NCBI GenBank assembly: GCA_051251645.1
Contig: JBPOEY010000001.1
Location: 434,001-498,000, forward strand
DNA from: Litorimonas sp051251645
Lineage (GTDB): Bacteria > Pseudomonadota > Alphaproteobacteria > Caulobacterales > Maricaulaceae
Length of the DNA stretch: 64,000 nucleotides
Reading direction: 5' to 3'
The translations under genes and the position numbers were made by a program. Shown here in pieces: positions 41,861-51,607 of the stretch. The notes beneath the pieces were generated by a model, which saw nothing but the letters and a program-made list of their open reading frames with translations, did not search any database and was not told where the DNA came from. The stretch's first letter is position 1. Every line of letters begins with the position of its first letter.

Positions 41861-42211
41861 CTAGTTACGGTCGCGACGTTTGCGCTCTTCGCGCTTCTTG
41901 AGGATCGCGGAAGGCTCTTCGTTGAACTCTTCGACAGCGATCGTCATGTAGCGGAGAACATCTTCGTTGATCCGGTGCTGACGTTCGATTTCGTGCAGCA
42001 GGCCGGGTTCAGAGTTGACTTTCAGCAGGCTGTAATGGGCCTTGCGGTTTTTGTTCATCCGGTAAGCAAGGTTACGCAGGCCCCAATATTCAGCGCCTTC
42101 GACGGTTGCGCCGAGGTTTTCAATTTTGGATGCGAGGGTTTGCATGAATTCTTCGACTTGTGTCGAAGAGATGTCTGGGCGCGTCAGCACCACATGCTCG
42201 TAAAGAGCCAT
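41861..42211 (-). CDS. rpsF: Ribosomal protein bS6
   Basis: 116 residues from the ATG at 42211 (MALYEHVVLTRPDISSTQVEEF); the longer in-frame version adds 12 unrelated residues. GAEYWGLRNLAYRMNKNRKAHY is the bS6 core that pairs with bS18. The C-terminus is basic (KKREERKRRDRN), a common alphaproteobacterial extension. It heads the operon and is divergent from fabD across about 250 bp that holds both promoters and no gene. Confidence 0.97.
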   Translation of the reverse strand: MALYEHVVLTRPDISSTQVEEFMQTLASKIENLGATVEGAEYWGLRNLAYRMNKNRKAHYSLLKVNSEPGLLHEIERQHRINEDVLRYMTIAVEEFNEEPSAILKKREERKRRDRN

Positions 42212-42460
42212 AGGGTCGTCCTTCAGATCGTGGTGACGGCGACACAAGCCCGTGAAGGTGGGACAGTGTATCGATGGGTAGGCTAAGCAGAATTATTTCT
42301 GACGCCCACCGTCATCCGGTTAAGCGCGCCACATATAGAGGCATGTCAGCAAATTCAAGCGAGAATGACCGTCAATTCCGGGCCGTCAAACTATTGGCGG
42401 CGGGGCCATAATTCCTCTATATCACGTTTTTGATCGCGCAACGCTACTCATGGGGCCTTT

Positions 42461-43405
42461 ATGGCATTTGCATTCACTTTTCCCGGACAGGGCAGCCAAT
42501 TCGTCGGGATGGGCCAGGCCTTGGCGGAAAACTCACCCGCCGCCAAAGCCGTGTTTGACAGGGTCGATGCGGCTTTGGGCGAAAAACTCTCAGATCTTAT
42601 GTGGACGGGTCCCGAAGAGGTCCTCACCCTGACGGTGAATACGCAACCGGCGCTGATGGCGTGCGGGATGGCGGCGATGGCCGCGTTAGAAGAGGCGCAC
42701 GGGATCACGGTGGATCAAGCCAAATTCGTCGCCGGTCATTCGCTGGGCGAATATACGGCGCTTTGCGCGTCGGGTGCGATTTCGCTCGAAGACACAGCGC
42801 GTCTGTTGCGCATTCGTGGGAATGCCATGCAATCGGCTGTTCCAGCGGGCAAAGGGGCGATGGCGGCTCTGCTCGGCGCCTCGTTTGAGCAGGCGGAAGC
42901 CGTGGTCGCGTCTGGGCTCGAATTTGGCGATTGTCAGATCGCCAATGATAATGCGCCGGGACAAATTGTGATTTCAGGCGAAAAACGCGCCGTAGAGGCG
43001 GCGGCTGAAAGCGCCAAGGGTCACGGCGTGAAGAAAGCCGTACTGCTGCCTGTGTCTGCGCCGTTTCATTGCGCGCTGATGCAGCCTGCGGCGGACGCCA
43101 TGGCCGACGCGCTGGAAGATGTGGATGTGAAAGTTCCGACGGTTCCCGTTGTGAATAATGTCCAAGCACGCCCGGTCACAGACCCGGTCCAGCTCCGCAC
43201 CGATCTCGTCACACAAGTAACAGGCCGGGTGCGTTGGCGCGAATCAATGCAATTTATGTTCGACGAAGGCGTTGATCTGTTTGCGGAGCCGGGGTGCGGA
43301 AAGGTTTTGTCCGTGATGATGCGCCGTGCGTTGAAAGAGGCGAAGGGTTTGCCGCTCGATACCCCCGAAGCGTTGGCTGAATTCGCAGAATTAATAAAAG
43401 GATAG
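42461..43405 (+). CDS. fabD: Malonyl-CoA:ACP transacylase
   Basis: 314 residues. It loads malonyl groups onto ACP. Motifs: FTFPGQGSQFVGMGQAL at the start, the GHSLGE nucleophile elbow (Ser about residue 92) and a catalytic His in SAPFHCALM near residue 206. First gene of fabD-fabG-acpP-fabF, with fabG starting 3 bp after its stop. Confidence 0.97.
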   Translation: MAFAFTFPGQGSQFVGMGQALAENSPAAKAVFDRVDAALGEKLSDLMWTGPEEVLTLTVNTQPALMACGMAAMAALEEAHGITVDQAKFVAGHSLGEYTALCASGAISLEDTARLLRIRGNAMQSAVPAGKGAMAALLGASFEQAEAVVASGLEFGDCQIANDNAPGQIVISGEKRAVEAAAESAKGHGVKKAVLLPVSAPFHCALMQPAADAMADALEDVDVKVPTVPVVNNVQARPVTDPVQLRTDLVTQVTGRVRWRESMQFMFDEGVDLFAEPGCGKVLSVMMRRALKEAKGLPLDTPEALAEFAELIKG

Positions 43406-43408
43406 ACG

Positions 43409-44149
43409 ATGTTCTCACTCGACGGAAAACGTGCGCTGGTCACAGGCGCGACAGGCGGTTTAGGCGGTGCAATTGCGCGCAAATTGCATGCGGCGGGCGC
43501 TCATGTCGCCCTTTCGGGCACGCGCGCTGAAAAACTTGAATCACTGGCGGCTGAGCTGGGCGAACGGGTTGTTATTGCCGCGGCGAACCTATCGGACCCG
43601 GATGCCGTTGATGCGCTACCGGGGCAGGCGGCAGACGCGCTTGGTGGATCGATTGATATTCTGGTCGCGAATGCAGGTATCACGCGCGATGGGTTGTTGA
43701 TGCGGATGAAGCCTGACGACTTTAACGACGTCATAAAGATTAATCTGGAGTCCTATTTTCGTCTGACGAAGGCGTGCTTGCGCCCCATGATGAAAGCGCG
43801 ATCCGGCCGGATTATCGGAATCACATCCGTTGTTGGCGTCACGGGCAATCCCGGACAGACAAATTATGCCGCCTCAAAGGCCGGGATGATTGGCTTTTCT
43901 AAGTCACTGGCCCAGGAAGTCGCGACGCGCGGGATCACGGTCAATTGTATCGCGCCAGGCTTTATCACCTCACCGATGACGGACGCGCTCAATGAGCAAC
44001 AACGCGACGCGACAATCGCCCGCGTGCCGATGGGCGCGCTGGGAACGGGCGATGATATTGCCAATGCGGCTCTCTATCTTGCCTCCAATGAGGCCAATTA
44101 CGTCACGGGTCAGACCTTGCACGTAAATGGCGGAATGGTGATGATTTAG
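43409..44149 (+). CDS. fabG: 3-oxoacyl-ACP reductase
   Basis: 246 residues. NADPH-dependent short-chain dehydrogenase of fatty-acid elongation. TGATGGLGGAIARKL binds the cofactor, NAG is in VANAGITRDGLLMRM, the catalytic Ser is in GITSVVGVTGNPGQ and Tyr/Lys in NYAASKAG. The position between fabD and acpP settles the role. Confidence 0.97.
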   Translation: MFSLDGKRALVTGATGGLGGAIARKLHAAGAHVALSGTRAEKLESLAAELGERVVIAAANLSDPDAVDALPGQAADALGGSIDILVANAGITRDGLLMRMKPDDFNDVIKINLESYFRLTKACLRPMMKARSGRIIGITSVVGVTGNPGQTNYAASKAGMIGFSKSLAQEVATRGITVNCIAPGFITSPMTDALNEQQRDATIARVPMGALGTGDDIANAALYLASNEANYVTGQTLHVNGGMVMI

Positions 44150-44295
44150 GGTCAAATTGCCCCCTGAAGCCGCTGATTTGAGAACTGTATTTCTCTGGTT
44201 TTATGGGGATTTAGACCTTCTGCCGGGGTAGCGAAGCCCTAGGGCCTGTGCTAACTGCAGGCGGGCTAAAAAACCCGGCTGGGGTTGCAAACCAA

Positions 44296-44341
44296 GGGGT
44301 TAACCCCAAACTAGCCAATGAATAAGCCGGAATCATCCGGC
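44296..44341 (+). promoter_or_regulatory. Two hairpins in the acpP leader
   Basis: GGGGTTAACCCC (44296-44307) is a 12-bp palindrome. GCCGGA (44326-44331) pairs with TCCGGC (44336-44341) around ATCA, ending 19 bp before the acpP start and just ahead of TAGGGAAAA. They may adjust acpP transcription or translation, since ACP is needed in large excess over its neighbours. Confidence 0.45.
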
Positions 44342-44359
44342 GCCGTATAGGGAAAATAT

Positions 44360-44596
44360 ATGTCTGACGTAATGGCTCGCGTAAAGAAGATGGTCGTAGA
44401 GCATCTCGACGTGGAAGAAGAAAAAGTCACGGATAACGCGCACTTTATCGATGATCTTGGGGCGGATAGCCTTGATAATGTCGAATTGGTTATGGCCTTT
44501 GAAGAGGAATTCGATATCGAAATCCCTGACGATGCGGCTGAGCACATCCAGACTGTCGGCGATGCCGTCAAATTCATCTCCGAGAAGGTCGCTTAG
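44360..44596 (+). CDS. acpP: Acyl carrier protein
   Basis: 78 residues, acidic. The phosphopantetheine is attached to Ser37 in GADSLDNVEL. It carries growing acyl chains for fatty-acid and lipid A synthesis. The 210-bp leader after fabG contains structured RNA, so it probably has its own promoter. Confidence 0.98.
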   Translation: MSDVMARVKKMVVEHLDVEEEKVTDNAHFIDDLGADSLDNVELVMAFEEEFDIEIPDDAAEHIQTVGDAVKFISEKVA

Positions 44597-44624
44597 ACCC
44601 TCTTAAGCTACCAAAGGTTTGATC

Positions 44625-45905
44625 ATGCAAAGACGGGTTGTTGTTACGGGTTTAGGCCTGGTCACACCAGTCGGATGCGGGGTTGAAGCCGCTTGGTCCA
44701 ATATTCTTGCGGGGCGTTCCGGCGCCCGCAAGATCGAAAGCTTTGATGTCTCTGACATCGCGTGCCAAGTCGCGGCGCAAGTCCCGCGAAAATCTGAATT
44801 TCCCGACCGCGTTGACGCCTTCGATCCGGATGATGTCATGAGCGCGCGCGATGCCAAGCGCATCGACGATTTTATTCTCTATTCCATTGCCGCCGCTGAC
44901 CAAGCGCTTGCGGATGCCGATTGGGCACCGAAAGAATTGGGCGAAGAGGCGCAGCACCGTACGGGTGTCATGATTGGGTCCGGCATTGGGGGGCTACAGA
45001 CGGTCTATGATGCGTCGATAACGCTGCACGAAAAAGGGCCGCGCCGCCTCTCGCCTTTCGTTATTCCGTCAATGTTGATCAATTTAGCCTCGGGCCAGAC
45101 GTCTATTCGCCACGGCCTTAAAGGCCCAAACCATTCCGTCGTCACCGCTTGCGCGACCGGCGCACATGCGATTGGCGACGCGGGGCGATTGATCGCTTAT
45201 GGCGACGCTGATGTGATGGTTGCGGGCGGGGGTGAATCCGCCATTACCCGACTCGGCCTCGCGGGCTTTGTGGCCTGCCGTGCGATGACGACAGCCTTTA
45301 ATGACACGCCTGAAAAAGCCTCCCGCCCCTATGATAAAGACCGCGACGGTTTCTTGATGGGCGAAGGCGCAGGTATCGTTGTGCTCGAAGAATATGAACA
45401 CGCCAAAGCCCGCGGCGCGAAGGTATATGCTGAACTGGTCGGCTACGGCCTATCAGGCGACGCGCACCATATAACGAGTCCCGCCCCAGAGGGCGAAGGC
45501 GGCCATCGCGCGATGAGCGCCGCCCTGAAGAATAGCGGCCTTGAGGCGTCTGATATTGGGTATGTCAACGCCCACGGCACCTCGACGCCAATGGGTGATG
45601 AGCTGGAAATCATGGCCGTTGAAAAATTGCTCGGCGATCATGCGAGTTCTGTGCTGATGAGTTCGACGAAATCCGCGACGGGACATTTACTCGGTGCCGC
45701 TGGTGCCGTCGAGGCAATTTTCTCGATCCTTGCGCTCCGTGATGGCATGGCCCCGCCGACGCTGAACCTCGATAACCCAAGCGTAGAGACTACGATCGAC
45801 CTCGTTCCCCATACGGCTAAGCCGTTTACGGCAAAGGCCGTGATGAGCAATAGCTTTGGTTTCGGCGGCACCAATGCGGCGGTGATTTTCGCCAAAGTCG
45901 ATTAG
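44625..45905 (+). CDS. fabF: 3-oxoacyl-ACP synthase II
   Basis: 426 residues from the ATG at 44625 (MQRRVVVTGLGLVTPVG). Elongating condensing enzyme with the Cys-His-His triad: Cys in VTACATGAHAIG, His in VNAHGTSTPMGD and His in SATGHLLGAAGAVE. Also seen is the C-terminal NSFGFGGTNA loop. It ends 9 bp before mltG. Confidence 0.97.
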   Translation: MQRRVVVTGLGLVTPVGCGVEAAWSNILAGRSGARKIESFDVSDIACQVAAQVPRKSEFPDRVDAFDPDDVMSARDAKRIDDFILYSIAAADQALADADWAPKELGEEAQHRTGVMIGSGIGGLQTVYDASITLHEKGPRRLSPFVIPSMLINLASGQTSIRHGLKGPNHSVVTACATGAHAIGDAGRLIAYGDADVMVAGGGESAITRLGLAGFVACRAMTTAFNDTPEKASRPYDKDRDGFLMGEGAGIVVLEEYEHAKARGAKVYAELVGYGLSGDAHHITSPAPEGEGGHRAMSAALKNSGLEASDIGYVNAHGTSTPMGDELEIMAVEKLLGDHASSVLMSSTKSATGHLLGAAGAVEAIFSILALRDGMAPPTLNLDNPSVETTIDLVPHTAKPFTAKAVMSNSFGFGGTNAAVIFAKVD

Positions 45906-45914
45906 GCGTCCTGC

Positions 45915-46949
45915 GTGGCGCGTCCTCCCATTCCTGAGCAAAAAGCGCGTCAGAAAAACCGCGTCCTGCTGTTTATCATCGGTCTTGGCGGGCTGATTAC
46001 GCTCGGGCTGGGCGCGATCATTATTGGCTATAGTGCACTCAACTGGACCTATGAAAAGATACCCGGTGATGCCTCTGGTGAGGCTGTTGTGTTTAACGTT
46101 CCGCGCGGATCCGGCCTGTCGTCTATCGCCGCGCGGTTGGAAGCAGACGGGCTGATAGCCAATGCTGATGTCTTTAAACTTGTCACGCGGTTGCGCGGGA
46201 ATGACGCCAATTTCAAGGCGGGCGAGTTTTCCGTCACGCCGGGCAGCATGGCGTCCATCTATGAGCAGCTCGCCAATGGCCGCGCTATTCTCTATCCGTT
46301 TACGGCGCCGGAAGGGTTTACCTCGGCGCAAATCGTCCGGGCGCTAGACGCGATTGTGACCTTGGTCGACGATGATCCGGTTGTTCCCGCCGAAGGCACA
46401 CTCCTGCCAGAAACTTACCTGACTCCACGCGGTATGACGCAGTCGGCTTTGCTCAAAAAGATGAGGACCGCTCAAACCGCCTTGATTGATGCGCTGTGGG
46501 AGACCCGCGCGCCGAACCTACCTTTCGACACAAAAGAGGCGGCGATCATCTTAGCCTCTGTCGTCGAGAAAGAGACTGGGATCGGGATGGAGCGGGACAT
46601 GGTGGCGGGCTTATTTGTGAACCGTTTGCGCCGCGGGATGCGGTTGCAATCCGATCCGACTATTATTTACGGCATCACCCAAGGTGAGCCGATTGGGCGG
46701 CGCATCTATCAGTCGGAAATTGACCGGGTCACGGATTGGAATACCTATCAAATCGACGGCCTTCCCAAGACGCCAATCTGTAATCCGGGCGAAGAGGCGA
46801 TCCGCGCTGTGCTGAACCCGGCCCAAACGGATATGCTGTATTTTGTCGCTGATGGCACGGGCGGTCACGCCTTTGCCAAGACGCTGGCCGAGCATAATCG
46901 CAATGTCGCCAAGTGGCGGCAGATACAACGCGAACGCGGTCTCCGGTGA
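45915..46949 (+). CDS. mltG: Endolytic murein transglycosylase MltG
   Basis: 344 residues, GTG start 9 bp after fabF. One N-terminal membrane helix (LLFIIGLGGLITLGLGAIIIG) and the LysM-like region, then the YceG domain: PEGFTSAQIVRAL, the catalytic Glu in ASVVEKETGIGMERDMVAGLFVN and QSDPTIIYGIT. It cleaves nascent glycan strands during cell-wall synthesis. Its place between fabF and gmk is common; yicC, often found between mltG and gmk in this class, is absent. Confidence 0.95.
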   Translation: MARPPIPEQKARQKNRVLLFIIGLGGLITLGLGAIIIGYSALNWTYEKIPGDASGEAVVFNVPRGSGLSSIAARLEADGLIANADVFKLVTRLRGNDANFKAGEFSVTPGSMASIYEQLANGRAILYPFTAPEGFTSAQIVRALDAIVTLVDDDPVVPAEGTLLPETYLTPRGMTQSALLKKMRTAQTALIDALWETRAPNLPFDTKEAAIILASVVEKETGIGMERDMVAGLFVNRLRRGMRLQSDPTIIYGITQGEPIGRRIYQSEIDRVTDWNTYQIDGLPKTPICNPGEEAIRAVLNPAQTDMLYFVADGTGGHAFAKTLAEHNRNVAKWRQIQRERGLR

Positions 46950-46974
46950 AGCGTTTTGGGTTGAGAGTAATATT

Positions 46975-47613
46975 ATGAGTGAACGCCACATGGACCGACG
47001 CGGGATAATGATCGTGCTATCGAGCCCGTCCGGGGCCGGTAAAACAACGCTGACGCGCGGGTTACTCGCGGATAATCCGGACATTGCGATGAGCGTCTCC
47101 GCCACGACGCGGTCCCCCCGTCGCGGCGAAGTTGATGGGCAGGATTATTTTTTCATCAATAAGGACCGCTTTTCCGAGATGCGGGACGCCGACCAGTTTC
47201 TGGAACATGCGCGCGTGTTTGACAATTATTACGGCACGCCGTCGGAACCTGTATTCAAGGCGCTAGAGCAGGGACGCGACGTGTTGTTCGATATTGATTG
47301 GCAGGGCGCGCAGCAGCTGACAGAGGCGGCGAGCGACGATCTTATTAAGATTTTCATCTTGCCGCCGAGTTTGCGCGAGCTCGAAAAACGTCTCCGTTCC
47401 CGCGCGCAGGATAGTGACGAAACGATTGCGAAGCGGATGAGCAAATCTGAAGCCGAGATCAGCCATTGGGCGGAATATGACTATGTCATCGTCAATGAAG
47501 ATGTCGCCCTTGCGCAGGCGAAGCTACAAACCATTATCAATGCGGAACGGCTGAAACGCAAACGCCAACCGTGGACCTCACGCTTTATCAAGGACCTCAT
47601 CGATGGTGCGTAA
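46975..47613 (+). CDS. gmk: Guanylate kinase
   Basis: 212 residues from the ATG at 46975; the longer in-frame version overlaps mltG and is rejected. P-loop IVLSSPSGAGKTTL at about residues 13-26, GMP-binding SVSATTRSPRRGEVDGQDYFF, and FDIDWQGAQQL. It phosphorylates GMP to GDP. The stop overlaps the next gene start. Confidence 0.97.
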   Translation: MSERHMDRRGIMIVLSSPSGAGKTTLTRGLLADNPDIAMSVSATTRSPRRGEVDGQDYFFINKDRFSEMRDADQFLEHARVFDNYYGTPSEPVFKALEQGRDVLFDIDWQGAQQLTEAASDDLIKIFILPPSLRELEKRLRSRAQDSDETIAKRMSKSEAEISHWAEYDYVIVNEDVALAQAKLQTIINAERLKRKRQPWTSRFIKDLIDGA

Positions 47614-48376
47614 AACGAACGTCTCCTCTAAGCGCGACACACTCGCAAAACTCCACGATATTCGCCGACCCACCGCGAATGAATTGATTGATCGCAAGCA
47701 CAGCCCGTTCACCTATGTGGTCTGGGCGCTGCTGGCGGGATCTGCCGGGGTCGGTGTCTGGACCCAAAACTGGAACCAGGTCTTTCTGGCTGGGACGGTT
47801 TTTTGTCTCACTCTTTTGCCATTCTTTTTCGAAAGCTGGGCCGATGTTCGGCTGCCCAAATCCTTTATCGGGGCTGTCGTATTTTTTATCTTTGGGACGA
47901 TTTTCCTCGGGGAAATCGGTGATTTTTACGAGCGCTTCACTTGGTGGGACACGGTATTGCATACGGGGTCCGCGATTGGCTTTGGGATGATTGGGACCGT
48001 TATGATGTTATTTTTTGTGCGGGGAGACCGACTGCGCGCGCCAGCTTTATTGCTGGCAATTATGGCGTTTGCTTTCGCGGTTTCGATTGGCGCGATTTGG
48101 GAAATTTACGAATATGCGATGGATCAACTGTTTGGGATGAACATGCAAAAATCGGGTCTTGTCGATACGATGGAGGATTTGATCGTCGATGTGGTTGGCG
48201 CAGCGATCGGCGCAGGGGCCGGATATTGGTATCTAAAACGCGGCGGTAAAAGCTTCCTCCCGCGCACGATTGATCAATTCATCAAAGACAATCCGCACAT
48301 GTTCGACGGCGGGGGTCAGTCGTCAGTCGACGCGCCTCGGTCTGACGCCACAGAAACACCGGACACTAAGCGCTGA
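47603..48376 (+). CDS. DUF2238 (YjdF-like) inner-membrane protein
   Basis: 257 residues with about six hydrophobic helices between residues 38 and 205. The family signature is near the third and fifth: FYERFTWWDTVLHTGSAIGFG and AIWEIYEYAMDQLFGMNMQ, followed by SGLVDTMEDLIVDVVGAAIGA. A hydrophilic 45-residue C-terminal tail follows (FIKDNPHMFDGGG...). Its start lies 11 bp before the gmk stop, so the two are coupled. Function unknown; it converges with rsmA and overlaps its 3' end. Confidence 0.82.
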   Translation: MVRKTNVSSKRDTLAKLHDIRRPTANELIDRKHSPFTYVVWALLAGSAGVGVWTQNWNQVFLAGTVFCLTLLPFFFESWADVRLPKSFIGAVVFFIFGTIFLGEIGDFYERFTWWDTVLHTGSAIGFGMIGTVMMLFFVRGDRLRAPALLLAIMAFAFAVSIGAIWEIYEYAMDQLFGMNMQKSGLVDTMEDLIVDVVGAAIGAGAGYWYLKRGGKSFLPRTIDQFIKDNPHMFDGGGQSSVDAPRSDATETPDTKR

Positions 48377-49188
48377 AACGTCGCAACCGGGATGGTTTCC
48401 GGGCGGGCTTGCGGATCAACCCCTGCGTCCGCCAACCATTCTGCAAGGTTGATATTCTTGCGCTTGGCATAGCCTTTGAGAGACGCGCGCATCATTTTCC
48501 GGCGCTGGCCGAAGCAGGCGTGTGTGAGTTCGCCCAAGCCTTTCAGGTCCTCAAACGGTGCGTCTAGCGGATCAATAACCACGACGGCACTGTCGACTTT
48601 GGGCGGCGGGGTGAACAGCCGGGCAGGCACTTCCATCGCGATCCGACAGGCCCCGACACTCTGGCACAGTACAGCCAAGCGGCCATAGGCATTGTCGCCG
48701 GGTTGAGCGCAAATCCGGGCTGCGACTTCAAACTGGAACATCAGCACCATTTGTTCCCAAAACCGCGGTCGTATGGTCATCCAATCGATCAGCATTTTCG
48801 TGCCGACATTATACGGCAGGTTGGCGACGATTTTGCGCGGGCCGGGCAGCGCCGCAGCGAAATCCACCAACAAGCCATCGCCGTGATGAATGTCGAGCTT
48901 CTCTGAGACGAGGGCGATGTGTTTGAGCGGCGGCAAAAACCTGTCATCCATTTCGACAGCGAGCACGCGTTCCGCGCCTTCCAAGATGAGCGCGCGTGTC
49001 AATCCGCCCGGACCGGGACCGATCTCGATCACATTGACCCCGTCCAATGGCTTGGCAAGGCGGGCAATGCTGCGTGTGAGATTAAGGTCGAGCAGGAAAT
49101 GCTGCCCGAGCGATTTATCCGCCTTGAGTTTATGAATTTGGAGGGTCTCATGCAGCGTAGGAAGCCGCTCTAACGCGCTAAGGGGCAT
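48316..49188 (-). CDS. rsmA: 16S rRNA dimethyladenosine transferase
   Basis: 290 residues from the ATG at 49188 (MPLSALERLPTLHETL); a longer frame is rejected. It dimethylates two adenines at the 3' end of 16S rRNA (m6,2A1518/1519). KADKSLGQHFLLD is the family start, VIEIGPGPGGLTRALI the SAM motif and VANLPYNVGTKML the target-adenine motif. It overlaps the pdxA stop by 11 bp, last of lptF-lptG-surA-pdxA-rsmA. Confidence 0.96.
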   Translation of the reverse strand: MPLSALERLPTLHETLQIHKLKADKSLGQHFLLDLNLTRSIARLAKPLDGVNVIEIGPGPGGLTRALILEGAERVLAVEMDDRFLPPLKHIALVSEKLDIHHGDGLLVDFAAALPGPRKIVANLPYNVGTKMLIDWMTIRPRFWEQMVLMFQFEVAARICAQPGDNAYGRLAVLCQSVGACRIAMEVPARLFTPPPKVDSAVVVIDPLDAPFEDLKGLGELTHACFGQRRKMMRASLKGYAKRKNINLAEWLADAGVDPQARPETIPVATFQRLVSGVSVASDRGASTDD

Positions 49189-50179
49189 AACGGTGGGTCG
49201 CAATCTCGCGGGCCTTGCGCAGCGCAGCGATGAGGGAGTCGGGGCGGGCAATGCCTTCTCCGGCAATGTCGAAGGCGGTGCCATGGTCCGGTGATGTTCT
49301 GACGATTGGCAGGCCGAGCGTGACATTGACTCCGCCGTGAAAGTCTAATGTTTTGACCGGGATTAATCCCTGATCATGATACATAGCCAGAACGCCGTCG
49401 TAAGTGAGGCGCGCTTCAGCATGAAATAAAGTGTCGGCGGGCAGGGCGTCCGTAACATTGTGGCCTTCTGCCCGAAGAAGGCGGCAGACCGGATTGATGA
49501 TGTCTTGTTCTTCGGTCCCGATCGCGCCGTTCTCGCCCGCATGTGGGTTAAGACCGCACACGGCGAGGCGTGGTTTATTAATGCCAAAATCTTGCTGTAA
49601 CGCGCCGAGCAAAGTGCGGGCTGCGTCCATGACGATACTGGATGTAAGCGTCGGGCTAATCGCGCGCAGGGCGATATGAATGGTGGCCAAGCCCACCCGC
49701 AGGTCCTGCGCGGTCAGCATCATGACAGGGCCCGAGTGATAGGGGGCGTCGACGCCAGTGCAGAGCGATCCAAGATATTCCGTATGGCCGGGAAAGGTAA
49801 ATCCAGCCCGGTAAAGAACATCCTTGGCAATCGGATTAGTCACAACCGCGTCCGCATCGCGCAAGAGGCATAGCGAGACAGCGGTTTGAATGCTGCGCGT
49901 GATTGTGTCAGCATGGATCGGGTCCGGCTCACCCGGGCGCGCGGTATTGCCCTCAATGGGGAGAACCGGCAGGGCGTCCGCGAAACACGCGCTAACATCG
50001 GATAGCTTAGAGATGATACGGACCGGATGATCGCTTCGCGAAACGCGTGTTAGAGCGGCCGTCGGCGCAATCACAGCGAAGGCCAAATCAGGATCGTCGC
50101 GCAACTGCTCCCAAGCCTTCCACGTGATTTCAGGGCCGATGCCCGCCGGATCGCCCAATGTCAGAGCGAGCGGTTTCAT
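49178..50179 (-). CDS. pdxA: 4-hydroxythreonine-4-phosphate dehydrogenase
   Basis: 333 residues. It oxidises 4-phosphohydroxy-L-threonine in the DXP-dependent vitamin B6 pathway. MKPLALTLGDPAGIGPEITWK is the family start. HTEYLGSLCTG and MYHDQGLIPVKTLDF carry metal-binding His, and GLPIVRTSPDHGTAFDIAG is the C-terminal signature. It lies between surA and rsmA, the usual alphaproteobacterial order. Confidence 0.97.
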   Translation of the reverse strand: MKPLALTLGDPAGIGPEITWKAWEQLRDDPDLAFAVIAPTAALTRVSRSDHPVRIISKLSDVSACFADALPVLPIEGNTARPGEPDPIHADTITRSIQTAVSLCLLRDADAVVTNPIAKDVLYRAGFTFPGHTEYLGSLCTGVDAPYHSGPVMMLTAQDLRVGLATIHIALRAISPTLTSSIVMDAARTLLGALQQDFGINKPRLAVCGLNPHAGENGAIGTEEQDIINPVCRLLRAEGHNVTDALPADTLFHAEARLTYDGVLAMYHDQGLIPVKTLDFHGGVNVTLGLPIVRTSPDHGTAFDIAGEGIARPDSLIAALRKAREIATHRYAP

Positions 50180-50195
50180 CGTGTTGGCCGGGCGA

Positions 50196-51461
50196 TTATC
50201 CGCGCACCGAAATCGCCGCCTTGCGGCGCAAATCCCGCAGGTGGCGGCGAGACGCTTGGGCGAGTTGTGTATCCATCAGTCGGTCTTCAATCGCGTCACG
50301 TGTTGGAATTTGTGTGCCCGTTAATTCACGTTCGCAAACGACAATCCCGGACGCGCCGGTTGGCCGTTCAAGCGGCGCGGACATTTCACCAACACCCGTG
50401 TCGACCAACATGCCCACCATGGCTTCGCCCATTTCAGACGCTTTCAGCTCACCCATGGAGACGGTCGAAATATCGTCGTTCTCGTCGGCGAGGGCTTTCA
50501 GAGAGTCGCAGCCCGTGACGCTCTCGCGCAGTGTTTCCAAACGGGCGCTCGCAGTTTCGAAATCATCGGCCGTCGCAGTGAATTGCGCCAGCTTATAAAG
50601 CGTGTCGTTTTCTGAAATCTGACGCTCAATGATCGCGACAACATAGACGCCGCCCGGCACAATAATGGGCTCAGACACTTCGCCGTCATCCAGTTCTGGA
50701 ATCACGGCGGCGATTTCCGGGCGTACATCGCCGGCTTTTACGAAGCCCATATCACCACCCGACGCTGCCGATGACGCGCTAGAAAATTGCTGCGCGAGCA
50801 AGGCAAAGGGCGCGCCTTGGCCCAGTTGCGAAATCATAGCTTTGGCGCCTTCTAGGGCGCCGTTTGGCCCACCAATATCCTCGGAGGCTTCGATGTAGAT
50901 TTCAGCCATACGGTAAGACGGTTCGTCCGCGGTGGCGGAAATCCGGTTGAGCGTTTCGTCGATCACCGTATCGGAAATCCGAATGCGTTGCCCGAACAGA
51001 CCATTGACGATCCGTTGCCACGCGATTTCGGAGCGCACCTGATCGCGCAACGTATCAATCGACACGCCAACATCGGCTAGCCGTTGCACAACCTCCTGTG
51101 GCTCCAGACCATTGCGGCCAATGAGGCGCCCGACATTTTGGTTCACTTCTGCATCGTCGATTGTCAGTTCAAACTTTTCAGCTTCCTGCATTTGCAAATG
51201 TTCATCGACAAGGTTCCGAAGCGCTTGGTTCTGAATTCGGATGAGCGTCTCTTCATTGCGCTCAACCCCGGTTGTGGCGAGCATGAACAGCACGCGCTGG
51301 CGCAAATCATGGCTGGTGATAATGTCGCTATTGACCACGGCCGCAATGGAATGCGCCGTTGGGGACGGGCCCTGCGATTGGTCTTGTGCCAATGTTGTTG
51401 TAGCGCCGGATAGGGCGAGAGCGGCTGTCAGTGCCAGTCTGCTAAGCGATGATTTCATCAT
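50196..51461 (-). CDS. surA: SurA-like periplasmic peptidyl-prolyl isomerase
   Basis: 421 residues. Signal peptide ends ATTTLAQ. The SurA N-terminal chaperone domain is at residues 35-170 (AAVVNSDIITSHDLRQRVLFML), followed by one parvulin domain (AQQFSSASSAASGGDMGFVKAG) and a divergent second one. It escorts outer-membrane proteins to the BAM complex. The gap of 146 bp to lptG contains no lptD, which normally lies here. Confidence 0.93.
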   Translation of the reverse strand: MMKSSLSRLALTAALALSGATTTLAQDQSQGPSPTAHSIAAVVNSDIITSHDLRQRVLFMLATTGVERNEETLIRIQNQALRNLVDEHLQMQEAEKFELTIDDAEVNQNVGRLIGRNGLEPQEVVQRLADVGVSIDTLRDQVRSEIAWQRIVNGLFGQRIRISDTVIDETLNRISATADEPSYRMAEIYIEASEDIGGPNGALEGAKAMISQLGQGAPFALLAQQFSSASSAASGGDMGFVKAGDVRPEIAAVIPELDDGEVSEPIIVPGGVYVVAIIERQISENDTLYKLAQFTATADDFETASARLETLRESVTGCDSLKALADENDDISTVSMGELKASEMGEAMVGMLVDTGVGEMSAPLERPTGASGIVVCERELTGTQIPTRDAIEDRLMDTQLAQASRRHLRDLRRKAAISVRG

Positions 51462-51607
51462 AGCGTCTTTATGCCTTCTTTGCGGGGAGCCGCGTATTAG
51501 CCCCTGTCTTAACGTCCTATCGCCATCCCGGCAATCGCGGGGCGCGTCTCTTTATCTTATCATGATATAGGCCCAGCAATTCAGTGCCGAGCCTTAATTA
51601 TCGGTCA